Shown here: one piece after another, positions 1 through 4,882 of the stretch
Layout: each line of letters opens with the position of its first letter
Numbering within the stretch: position 1 is the stretch's first letter
From: Flavobacteriales bacterium UBA1694
GTDB lineage: Bacteria > Bacteroidota > Bacteroidia > Flavobacteriales > Weeksellaceae
Direction: 5' to 3'
NCBI GenBank assembly: GCA_002319955.1
Contig: DCJS01000022.1
Coordinates: 1,727-8,131, forward strand
DNA length: 6,405 bases
Notes under the pieces: model-generated
The model's input: only the letters and a program-made list of their open reading frames with translations
What the model was told of the DNA's origin: nothing
Database searches by the model: none
Made by a program: the position numbers and the translations under genes

Positions 1-74
1 ACTTTAAGCCATCCAACAAAATCCTTCGTAAATGCGGCGCGAATGCCATTAACGTTATAGCTGATTAGTTTCAT
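1..74 (-). CDS. xth: Exodeoxyribonuclease III, N-terminal fragment (cut by window edge)
   Basis: Reading leftward from the ATG at 74, the first 24 codons give MKLISYNVNGIRAAFTKDFV followed by GWLK, then the window ends. The MK-I-SYNVNGIRAA opening is the hallmark first strand of the ExoIII/AP-endonuclease fold (endonuclease/exonuclease/phosphatase superfamily); the Asn of the VNGIR motif is a metal/active-site residue in this family. The enzyme cleaves abasic sites in base-excision repair and degrades one strand of duplex DNA 3' to 5', acting in the cytoplasm on the chromosome. Only the start is visible, so length and the other catalytic residues cannot be checked. Very little untranslated leader seems available if the TAATATTG at 79-86 is its promoter. 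Family assignment is secure from the motif; the symbol could equally be exoA. Confidence 0.88.
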   Translation of the reverse strand, partial: MKLISYNVNGIRAAFTKDFVGWLK

Positions 75-78
75 ACCA

Positions 79-106
79 CAATATTACGAAAATTTCAGGC
101 CTCAAA
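79..106 (-). promoter_or_regulatory. Possible promoter of the exodeoxyribonuclease III gene
   Basis: On the minus strand TTTG (106-103) is followed after 16 bases by TAATATTG (86-79), one mismatch from the Bacteroidota -7 element TAnnTTTG. The spacer is shorter than the usual 19 or so, and the -7 box ends only 4 bases before the ATG, which would make the transcript leaderless. Treat as a weak candidate. Confidence 0.25.
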
Positions 107-308
107 TGGGCATTTAGTCAGACAAGTTGGTGTTCTAAAGTGTGGTGCAGGTGACATACGAAGCCATTTTTTTTTGAGAATTATTACCCACATTCATTTA
201 GGTTTCTTCTATGGATGCCGTTCTAGTGAGATGGTGGAAAGTTGTACAGTTTCTGAAAAGTAGAGCCTTTTGATTTACTCGATTTAGAATAGTACTGATA
301 CACCACTT
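107..308. other. Intergenic stretch without a supported gene
   Basis: No reading frame of convincing composition was found on either strand. It contains a run of nine T around 167-175 without a preceding hairpin, the 10-mer AGGTGACATA (149-158) that recurs upstream of htpG at 2766-2775, and at its right end the motif TACACCACTTAAAT (299-312), which recurs inverted at 4705-4718. Confidence 0.5.
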
Positions 309-347
309 AAATAGAATGTCCGGCAAAAGTTGCCGGACATTCTATTT
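309..347. terminator. Strong bidirectional hairpin terminator
   Basis: A perfect 18-bp inverted repeat (309-326 with 330-347) encloses the 3-base loop AAG; the stem core is GTCCGGCAA/TTGCCGGAC. The outer part of the stem is A on the left and T on the right, so it can act as an intrinsic terminator in both directions. It lies 35 bases after the stop codon of the small minus-strand frame at 382-558, which supports that frame being part of a transcript. No plus-strand gene is visible upstream of it. Confidence 0.85.
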
Positions 348-381
348 TATCATTAAACAGGTAAACGTCTTTCATTTATTC

Positions 382-558
382 TTACTTCCAATTTACTAAT
401 ACTTGTTTTGTTTTCCCCGTGTTCGGAGTATAGACTAAAATTCTTTTTACATCTGATATCTTCACTTCTTTTGTATTTTCCAAAGACGTCCACCCTTTCC
501 TTACTGGTCTTTTACCAACAAGTTTTTTCTTAGAATTAATCGTAGTAGGTGATTTCAC
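382..558 (-). CDS. Small basic hypothetical protein (58 aa, GTG start)
   Basis: From GTG at 558 the frame encodes 58 residues, beginning MKSPTTINSKKKLVGKRPVR and ending KTKQVLVNWK before TAA. It is Lys/Arg-rich in the first third, with alternating hydrophobic stretches (VKRILVYTP, KQVLVNW) that look like beta strands; there is no signal peptide or membrane segment. I do not recognise the family. Support for a real gene: a well-spaced minus-strand promoter 20 bases upstream (TTTG-N19-TATTTTTC, 609-579), a strong hairpin terminator 35 bases downstream, and a protein-like composition. Against: no ATG is available, and the same frame continues upstream through two stops to an ATG at 630, so this could be the tail of a decayed gene, or an RNA gene. 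GTG 558 was chosen because the nearest upstream in-frame stop is only two codons before it. Confidence 0.4.
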   Translation of the reverse strand: MKSPTTINSKKKLVGKRPVRKGWTSLENTKEVKISDVKRILVYTPNTGKTKQVLVNWK

Positions 559-578
559 TGTAGATTATATTTGGTATT

Positions 579-609
579 GAAAAATATTTGCTTAAGCAAA
601 GCTATCAAA
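579..609 (-). promoter_or_regulatory. Bacteroidota-type promoter with a 14-bp palindrome in the spacer
   Basis: On the minus strand TTTG (609-606) and TATTTTTC (586-579; consensus TAnnTTTG) are separated by exactly 19 bases, the favoured spacing of the Bacteroidota primary sigma factor. The perfect palindrome TTTGCTTAAGCAAA (587-600) fills the spacer and touches the -7 box, so it is placed like an operator at which a dimeric regulator would block RNA polymerase. Initiation is expected near 573, giving a leader of about 15 bases before the GTG at 558. Confidence 0.5.
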
Positions 610-748
610 TTTTATACTATTTTGTGTCATAGAATAGCTTTAACATTTATTAAAGTATTATTTATAACAATTGTAAATATTAGTCGAAGTCAAATGAATT
701 TTAGGTGACTTTGTAACTGTTGATTTTGACAAGATTTGGTGGACAAAA
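610..748. other. AT-rich intergenic stretch without a supported gene
   Basis: Nothing coding is supported. The only frame of note begins at ATG 630 (minus), runs 12 codons to a stop, and lies in phase with the 382-558 frame. The sequence GGTGACTTTGTAA (704-716) resembles the motif GGTGTACTTTGTAA at 4713-4726 with one base missing. Confidence 0.5.
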
Positions 749-785
749 AAATCCCCCTTTAGAACTGAGCTCTAAAGGGGGATTT
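749..785 (-). terminator. Intrinsic terminator of htpG
   Basis: A perfect 15-bp stem (749-763 with 771-785; core TCCCCCTTTAGA / TCTAAAGGGGGA) has a 7-base loop. On the minus strand it runs into a tract of seven T, starting 22 bases after the htpG stop codon. This is a canonical rho-independent terminator. Confidence 0.93.
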
Positions 786-807
786 GGTTTTGCTCTAAAC
801 GACTAAA

Positions 808-2709
808 TTAGGCGTTTAGTAGGTCTTTATAGCTTGCCTGAAGAAAAGCGGTTAGCTCTTTGCCTTTAAGTAGGTTCTGAGATAATTTTGCTAAGTCAAG
901 GGCTCTTTTAATTTTTTCACTCTTGTCCTGCTCATCCGTACTTTCAATGATCTTGGTTGCTAGGGCACTGTTGGAGTTCACCACAAGATTGTACATCTCA
1001 GGGAAGCTTCCCATTCCAAACATTCCGCCCCCGCCTCCAGTGGCCTGCATGTCTTTCATACGGCGAATGAACTCAGGTTGGGTAATAATGAATGGCGCTT
1101 CAGAGCTATCCATGTCTTCCAATTGAACCGTGAAGGTCTTATCACTTACGGCGGTTTCAATCGTCGTTTTTAAAGCTTCTTTTTGCTCCTCAGTAAGTTT
1201 AGAAAGAATCGGTTCTTCTTTCTTAATTAGGTTACTGATATGGTCCGCATCCACTCTAACAAATTGGATTTTTTCTTTCGTAGACTCTAATTTTTGAATC
1301 AAATGCGAGGCAATAGGGGAGTCAAGTAACAGGACTTCGTAGCCTTTGTCCTGAGCCGTTTGAATGTAAGAGTGCTGCTCACTTGGATTTGACGTGTAGA
1401 GTACAATGAAATTCCCATCCTTATCGGTTTGGTTTAATTTAACTTTCTCTTCGAACTCACTCCATAGGAAGTGCGCACCATCCACGCTTGGGAAAAGGGC
1501 GAATTTGTCAGATTTCTCATAGAACTTGTCTTCAGAAATCATCCCGTATTCAATCACGACTTTAATGTCGTTCCATTTTTGCTCGTAGTCCTCTCTGTTT
1601 TCATTAATCAAAGAGCTCATTTTATCCCCAACTTTCTTGGTGATATAAGAGGATATTTTTTTAACCGCGCCGTCTGCCTGCAAATACGAGCGAGACACGT
1701 TAAGTGGAATGTCTGGAGAATCAATTACCCCTCTTAAGAGCATCAAGAAATCCGGAACGATGCCCTTGACTTCATCCGTAACAAAAACTTGGTTTTGATA
1801 CAGTTGAATTTTGTCTTTCTCAATGTTTAAGTTGTTTCCTAGTTTCGGGAAAAACAGGATTCCAGTTAAGTTGAACGGGTAATCCACGTTGAGGTGAATA
1901 TGGAAGAGCGGCTCCTCAAATTGCATTGGGTAAAGCTCTCTATAGAAACTTGTGTAGTCCTCTGGTTTTAGTTCCGCTGGGGATTTTGTCCAAGCTGGAT
2001 TTGGGTTGTTGATGATGGTATCAACCTCAATGGTTTCTGCCACTGCATCCTCTGGCGCATCCTCTGGTAGGGGAAGCGTTTCGCTATGCGTTCCAAACTT
2101 AATTGGAATCGGCATAAACTTGTTATACTTTGAGAGAAGCTCATTAATTTTTGATTCTTCTAAGAATTCTAATGAGTCCTCTGCTATATGAAGAATGATT
2201 TCTGAGCCGCGCGTGGTTTTCTCATCCGTCGGTTCCAGGGTGTACTCGGGGCTGCCATCGCAGGTCCATTTTACAGCAGGCTCCTCTTCTCTAAAAGACT
2301 TCGTTAAAATCTCTACTTTACTGGCCACCATAAACGCTGAATAGAACCCAAGGCCAAAGTGTCCGATAATGCCAGAGTCTTTTGCATTGTCCTTATACTT
2401 TGCTAAGAACTCCTCGGCGCCAGAAAAGGCGATTTGGTTAATGTATTTTTGAACTTCCTCACCGCTCATCCCGATTCCCTGATCGATAATGTGCAGCGTC
2501 TTTTGCTCTTTGTTTAATTTAATTTCAATTTTCGGATTGCCATAATCGACCTGGGCTTCGCCTAGGCTAATTAAATGCTTTAGTTTTAAGGTTGCATCGG
2601 TGGCATTGGAGATTAGCTCTCTAAGAAAGATCTCGTGGTCGCTGTAAAGAAATTTCTTAATCAGCGGAAAAATGTTTTCAACGGAGACGTTAATATTTCC
2701 TGAACTCAT
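808..2709 (-). CDS. htpG: Molecular chaperone HtpG (bacterial Hsp90)
   Basis: A 633-residue ATP-dependent dimeric chaperone of the cytosol that remodels client proteins with the DnaK system. The N-terminal GHKL ATPase domain is plain: ELISNATDA (catalytic Glu31, Mg-binding Asn35, Asp38), DQGIGM (76-81) and the lid/glycine motif GHFGLGFYSAF (116-126). The middle domain carries the PLNVSRSYLQ segment (about 340) that contacts the ATP phosphate. The C-terminal dimerisation domain contains a Gly/Met-rich loop, TGGGGGMFGMG (557-567), which I associate with Bacteroidota HtpG. Length fits the family (E. coli about 624) and the frame is intact. The ATG at 2709 is chosen because the conserved GNINVSVENIFPL starts right after it. 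There is no Shine-Dalgarno sequence; the leader is A-rich (TTAAAAAATAACC), as usual in this phylum. It seems to be a single-gene unit with its own terminator at 749-785. No CIRCE element was seen upstream. Confidence 0.98.
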   Translation of the reverse strand: MSSGNINVSVENIFPLIKKFLYSDHEIFLRELISNATDATLKLKHLISLGEAQVDYGNPKIEIKLNKEQKTLHIIDQGIGMSGEEVQKYINQIAFSGAEEFLAKYKDNAKDSGIIGHFGLGFYSAFMVASKVEILTKSFREEEPAVKWTCDGSPEYTLEPTDEKTTRGSEIILHIAEDSLEFLEESKINELLSKYNKFMPIPIKFGTHSETLPLPEDAPEDAVAETIEVDTIINNPNPAWTKSPAELKPEDYTSFYRELYPMQFEEPLFHIHLNVDYPFNLTGILFFPKLGNNLNIEKDKIQLYQNQVFVTDEVKGIVPDFLMLLRGVIDSPDIPLNVSRSYLQADGAVKKISSYITKKVGDKMSSLINENREDYEQKWNDIKVVIEYGMISEDKFYEKSDKFALFPSVDGAHFLWSEFEEKVKLNQTDKDGNFIVLYTSNPSEQHSYIQTAQDKGYEVLLLDSPIASHLIQKLESTKEKIQFVRVDADHISNLIKKEEPILSKLTEEQKEALKTTIETAVSDKTFTVQLEDMDSSEAPFIITQPEFIRRMKDMQATGGGGGMFGMGSFPEMYNLVVNSNSALATKIIESTDEQDKSEKIKRALDLAKLSQNLLKGKELTAFLQASYKDLLNA

Positions 2710-2831
2710 AATTTGGTTATTTTTTAATTACTGCTGAAGTTTCAAAAAAAATACCAACGGCGCGAAGGTGACATATTGTCCTAGAGGGCGAGCAGTAAGA
2801 ACGGAGAGTTTGGGTCTGAATTACTTAAAAA
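2710..2831 (-). promoter_or_regulatory. htpG leader and upstream region
   Basis: The best -7 candidate is the T-rich TATTTTTTTTG (2753-2743, minus), 33 bases before the ATG; it fits TAnnTTTG only with slippage, and no TTTG lies at the expected distance upstream. An imperfect palindrome, GACATATTGTC (2770-2780), sits where a regulator could act. An 8-base inverted repeat (TTACTGCT 2728-2735, AGCAGTAA 2791-2798) could fold a transcript that starts further upstream. The assignment of a promoter is tentative. Confidence 0.3.
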
Positions 2832-2859
2832 CGGAGAAGACCCTTTAGAATCTTCTCCG
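2832..2859 (-). terminator. Minus-strand hairpin terminator upstream of htpG
   Basis: CGGAGAAGA (2832-2840) and TCTTCTCCG (2851-2859) form a perfect 9-bp stem with a 10-base loop. On the minus strand the stem is followed by TTTTT, so it terminates leftward transcription before htpG. It lies about 30 bases after a first minus-strand terminator (2888-2911), giving a tandem pair. Confidence 0.65.
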
Positions 2860-2887
2860 CACTAAGACCCCGTAAAAATAAACTATG

Positions 2888-2911
2888 AAAAAAAACTACT
2901 AGGGCCTAGTA
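2888..2911 (-). terminator. Minus-strand hairpin plus eight T
   Basis: On the minus strand TACTAG-GCC-CTAGTA (2911-2897) forms a 6-bp hairpin, followed by G and an uninterrupted run of eight T (2895-2888). The stem is short and AT-rich, but the T tract is strong. It overlaps the stop codon of the 31-codon frame at 2906-3001 and would form the 3' end of the candidate RNA described there. Confidence 0.6.
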
Positions 2912-3001
2912 TATATGAAATTTCAGGGGGCGAACTGGCCTTTGTTTTTTAGGAGCCTCCTGGGGTAAAGGCTTGCCAATTCGTCTCCTAGTTTGCTTCA
3001 T
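2906..3001 (-). CDS. Possible 31-residue basic peptide
   Basis: From ATG 3001 the frame reads MKQTRRRIGKPLPQEAPKKQ and ends RPVRPLKFHIY before TAG. It is strongly basic and proline-rich, with no membrane segment, a composition seen in small nucleic-acid-binding or ribosome-associated proteins, but I recognise no family. The start lies 9 bases after a TATTTTTG box, which would leave a leader of only a few bases, and the stop falls inside the terminator hairpin. Such a tight fit between promoter and terminator argues that the interval is a transcription unit, but the strong RNA folding potential makes a non-coding reading at least as likely. Confidence 0.3.
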   Translation of the reverse strand: MKQTRRRIGKPLPQEAPKKQRPVRPLKFHIY

Positions 3002-3010
3002 TTTATAGTC

Positions 3011-3018
3011 CAAAAATA
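3011..3018 (-). promoter_or_regulatory. Minus-strand -7 element TATTTTTG
   Basis: TATTTTTG (3018-3011, minus) is a perfect TAnnTTTG. No TTTG or TTG was found 17-23 bases upstream of it, where the direct repeats at 3031-3108 begin; an activator bound to those repeats could compensate for the missing -33 box. Confidence 0.35.
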
Positions 3019-3030
3019 CGACCAATCTCT

Positions 3031-3108
3031 CTTAAGTTTGGGTTAATTAATCTACACAAGACGTTAAATTTGAGTTAATTTCATGCAGGACGTTAAATTG
3101 GGTTATTT
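3031..3108. repeat. Three degenerate direct repeats, TTAAnTTTGGGTTAATT-like
   Basis: Copies are TTAAGTTTGGGTTAATT (3032-3048), TTAAATTTGAGTTAATT (3064-3080) and TTAAATTGGGTTATTT (3093-3108); the last two are both preceded by GACG and lie 29 bases apart. A shorter half copy, GCGTTAAATTA, lies at 3180-3190. Regular spacing near three turns of the helix suggests binding sites for a regulator of the minus-strand unit to the left and/or the HD-domain gene to the right. Confidence 0.5.
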
Positions 3109-3275
3109 AGATCTAAAGTATGTAGAGCTCTGGGACTTCGTTTTTTAGAATGGCTGATTTTTTCATCTGGTGCCTGTTGGCGTTAAATTAGGCCAGGCTC
3201 TAGAGGGTTGTATAAGGCAGCTCGATAGGCCTTTGATTTCTGAGCGCCTAGAGGCTCAAATTTCTTTTTTTTGGG
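3109..3275. other. Intergenic stretch upstream of the HD-domain gene
   Basis: The HD-domain frame stays open upstream to a GTG at 3170, but the extra 47 residues do not resemble the conserved family start and the promoter at 3276-3283 lies inside that extension. No other gene is supported here on either strand. Confidence 0.5.
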
Positions 3276-3283
3276 TACCTTTG
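3276..3283 (+). promoter_or_regulatory. Promoter -7 element of the HD-domain gene
   Basis: TACCTTTG matches TAnnTTTG exactly and ends 27 bases before the ATG at 3311, a distance similar to that at the other plus-strand promoters here. A -33 TTTG is not evident. The position supports the 3311 start over the upstream GTG. Confidence 0.5.
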
Positions 3284-3310
3284 GACTCACAATTCGAAGC
3301 GTTAGTCCTC

Positions 3311-4528
3311 ATGCAGAATAAACTGAAGATCATCAACGATCCCGTTCACGGTTTTATTAAAATCGCCTCACCCCTAATTTTTGACGTGCTAGAGCATCCT
3401 TACTTTCAAAGGCTAAGGCGCATTGGCCAAACCGGTCTTTTGAATTTGGTGTTCCCCGGGGCAACCCATACGCGATTCCATCATGCGATAGGGGCGATGC
3501 ATCTTATGTTTACAGCCTTAGAGACCCTTAAATTGAAAGGCGTTGAAATCTCTAAGAAAGAACAGGAGTCTGCTTTACTAGCGATTCTACTCCATGATGT
3601 TGGGCACGGACCGTTTTCTCACGCCCTTGAAAACATGCTCTTTGAAGACTACCACCACGAAAAGCTTTCGCTTCTGTTAATGCAAGATTTAAACGGACAG
3701 TTTTCGGGTGAGCTTTCGTTAGCCATTGAAATGTTTCAGGGAAGGTATTCCCGAGGCTTTTTCAATGAGCTTATTTCCTCGCAACTCGATGTGGACCGAA
3801 TGGATTATCTGAAACGCGATAGCTTCTACTCCGGAGTCTCCGAAGGGAGTATTAACACGGAGCGAATTCTCTCCATGCTAAACGTCTGTAAAGACGAGCT
3901 CGTGATTGATGCCAAAGGCGTTTATTCAATTGAAAACTATTTGACCGCCCGCATGTTTATGTATTGGCAGGTCTATTACCATAAGACGGCGGCGCTCTTA
4001 GAGCATTTGCTCGTTCGCATCCTTTTCAGGGCGCGTGAATTGACCCTCGAAGGCCATAGCCTTGAGGCGCCAGAAAACCTTCGTTATTTTTTAAACAAAC
4101 CGAGGCACTCAGCGGCCACCAAGGCGGACATTGAGCGCTTCACCCAATTAGATGATAACGATGTGATTCAGGCTATAAAACTATGGCAAAGCCATAGCGA
4201 TCCCGTTTTAGCTTACTTCTGTGAGTGTGTGGTTCGAAGAAAAATTCCCAAAACGCATCTTGCCTCAGAGCCCTTTTCAAAGGCCTTTATTGAAGATAAG
4301 GTTGCAAGAACCGAAGCGTATTTTGGAAAAGGTCTTGGTACTGAACTGGTGGGGGAAATCTCACGCAGTCTCTTACCGTATAACGCCGAAAAGCAGCCCA
4401 TTACCCTCTTAAGGAAAAATGGGCAGACCGTTTCACTCAGTGAATTCGAGAACCAAATTCTTACGGGTTCCATGACCAGTGAGAACACCAAGTACATTCT
4501 TTATTATCCAAGAGAAATTCTTAAATAA
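3311..4528 (+). CDS. HD-domain phosphohydrolase (YwfO/SAMHD1-like, dNTPase-type)
   Basis: A 405-residue cytoplasmic metal-dependent phosphohydrolase of the COG1078 type, related to bacterial dNTP triphosphohydrolases and SAMHD1. The family start KIINDPVHGFI is followed by the metal-binding HD set: His58 in TRFHHAIGAMH, His95-Asp96 in LLHDVGHGPFSH, and Asp160 in SQLDVDRMDYLKRDSFYSG. All four ligands are present, so it should be catalytically active; the true substrate (dNTP or other nucleotide) cannot be read from sequence. The C-terminal part, from about residue 230, is the helical/regulatory region typical of the family. The ATG at 3311 is chosen because MQNKLKIINDP matches the usual N terminus and the -7 box lies 27 bases upstream; a longer GTG start at 3170 adds 47 residues without family features. 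It is transcribed alone; no clear terminator occurs before 4832. Confidence 0.92.
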   Translation: MQNKLKIINDPVHGFIKIASPLIFDVLEHPYFQRLRRIGQTGLLNLVFPGATHTRFHHAIGAMHLMFTALETLKLKGVEISKKEQESALLAILLHDVGHGPFSHALENMLFEDYHHEKLSLLLMQDLNGQFSGELSLAIEMFQGRYSRGFFNELISSQLDVDRMDYLKRDSFYSGVSEGSINTERILSMLNVCKDELVIDAKGVYSIENYLTARMFMYWQVYYHKTAALLEHLLVRILFRARELTLEGHSLEAPENLRYFLNKPRHSAATKADIERFTQLDDNDVIQAIKLWQSHSDPVLAYFCECVVRRKIPKTHLASEPFSKAFIEDKVARTEAYFGKGLGTELVGEISRSLLPYNAEKQPITLLRKNGQTVSLSEFENQILTGSMTSENTKYILYYPREILK

Positions 4529-4716
4529 GCTTTTTGACTTTAATTAGTCCCGTAATACCCGAAGGATTATAACTCATCATTCTGAAATTGGAACTAACAA
4601 TTAATCGGTTTAATTGAACCTTAGTGGTGTACATTGTGCCGGAATATCACTGTTTTTTAATGAGCCATTAAAAAATATAAATCGCAATATTTACTTAATA
4701 ATGCATTTAAGTGGTG
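4529..4716. other. AT-rich intergenic block with inverted repeats
   Basis: No gene is supported. Two inverted repeats are present: CAATTAA/TTAATTG (4598-4616, 5-base loop) and TTTTTTAATG/CATTAAAAAA (4653-4675, 3-base loop, perfect 10 bp). The second lacks a GC-rich core and a following T tract, so it is not a convincing terminator for the HD-domain gene. Confidence 0.5.
4621..4637 (+). repeat. GTGGTGTAC motif, copy 1
   Basis: TTAGTGGTGTACATTGT is repeated 86 bases downstream as TTAAGTGGTGTACTTTGT (4707-4724), with one inserted base and one substitution. A third copy of the core is inverted at 299-312. Confidence 0.5.
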
Positions 4717-4726
4717 TACTTTGTAA
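4705..4726 (+). repeat. GTGGTGTAC motif, copy 2
   Basis: ATTTAAGTGGTGTA (4705-4718) is the exact reverse complement of 299-312, and continues as CTTTGTAA, which resembles 709-716. The recurrence in three separate intergenic regions suggests a regulator site, a promoter-associated element or the trace of a mobile element end. Confidence 0.5.
4717..4723 (+). promoter_or_regulatory. Possible -7 element TACTTTG
   Basis: TACTTTG is one base short of TAnnTTTG and ends 27 bases before the ATG at 4751, the same distance as at the HD-domain gene. Only a poor -33 (TTTA at 4690-4693) is present. It would serve the small frame at 4751-4846. Confidence 0.25.
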
Positions 4727-4750
4727 AACTAGAGTTTGTAGAGAATTGAA

Positions 4751-4846
4751 ATGAAAATCAGCAGTTTCGAAAGGGGAAAATTGAGTAAAGCAGAATCGTT
4801 CTCTCTACTGTTAGAGACAAGCCCAAATAGAAAGCCGTTTCAATAG
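4751..4846 (+). CDS. Possible 31-residue peptide
   Basis: The frame begins MKISSFERGKLSKAESFSLL and ends LETSPNRKPFQ before TAG. It is polar with no membrane segment, and I recognise no family. A promoter-like TACTTTG lies 27 bases upstream of the ATG, and the stop codon is inside the terminator hairpin at 4832-4862. The pairing of a promoter-like box and a terminator suggests a short transcript, but coding potential is not proven; chance frames of this length are common. Confidence 0.2.
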   Translation: MKISSFERGKLSKAESFSLLLETSPNRKPFQ

Positions 4847-4862
4847 ACTATTGAAACGGCTT
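4832..4862. terminator. Bidirectional hairpin terminator
   Basis: AAGCCGTTTCAATAG (4832-4846) and CTATTGAAACGGCTT (4848-4862) form a perfect inverted repeat around a single base, folding as a 14-bp stem with a GAC loop. On the plus strand it is followed by CTTTTT; on the minus strand by CTATTT. It lies 20 bases after the porin stop codon, so it is the porin terminator, and it also ends plus-strand transcripts from the left. Confidence 0.88.
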
Positions 4863-4882
4863 CTTTTTGTGGGCAAAGCAGA

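Larger units (their letters stand above)
2888..3005 (-). ncRNA. Candidate structured small RNA, about 118 nt
   Basis: Boundaries are inferred from a -7-like TATTTTTG (3018-3011) and from the hairpin plus T8 at 2911-2888. Between them the minus-strand RNA can fold into a long arm: CGAAUUGGC (2983-2975) with GCCAGUUCG (2939-2931), nine pairs including one U-G wobble, then a 4-base bulge, CUUU/AAAG, and an apical AGGA-GGC-UCCU hairpin (2961-2951). The wobble pairs only in the minus-strand RNA; in the plus strand it would be a C-A mismatch. ACUAGG near the 5' end (2992-2987) can also pair with CCUAGU of the terminator, closing the molecule or competing with termination. I do not recognise the RNA family. 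The same interval can encode a 31-residue basic peptide, so it could be a small mRNA instead. Confidence 0.4.

Noticed and set aside
211..273. 20-codon plus-strand frame starting MDAVLVRWWK
   Set aside because: It is too short, has no promoter or terminator fit, and is not distinguishable from chance.
310..378. 22-codon minus-strand frame reading through the 309-347 hairpin
   Set aside because: It runs through the terminator stem itself and has no independent support.
923..2191. Plus-strand open frames inside htpG (923-1126, 1471-1737, 2006-2191)
   Set aside because: They are antisense to a highly conserved intact htpG, have no promoter or family features, and their composition reflects the opposite-strand codons.
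2710..2831. CIRCE/HrcA operator or sigma-32 promoter for htpG
   Set aside because: No TTAGCACTC-N9-GAGTGCTAA inverted repeat and no sigma-32-like -35/-10 pair was found.
3031..3108. CRISPR array or plasmid-type iteron origin
   Set aside because: There are only three degenerate AT-rich copies, with no conserved spacer architecture, no cas genes, no initiator gene and no DnaA-box cluster nearby.
4213..4497. Minus-strand and alternate-frame open frames within the HD-domain gene
   Set aside because: They overlap a conserved gene in another frame and show no recognisable protein features.
299..4718. Composite transposon bounded by the inverted 14-mers at 299-312 and 4705-4718
   Set aside because: The interval carries htpG and an HD-domain gene with no transposase or recombinase, and no target-site duplication is visible outside the repeats.
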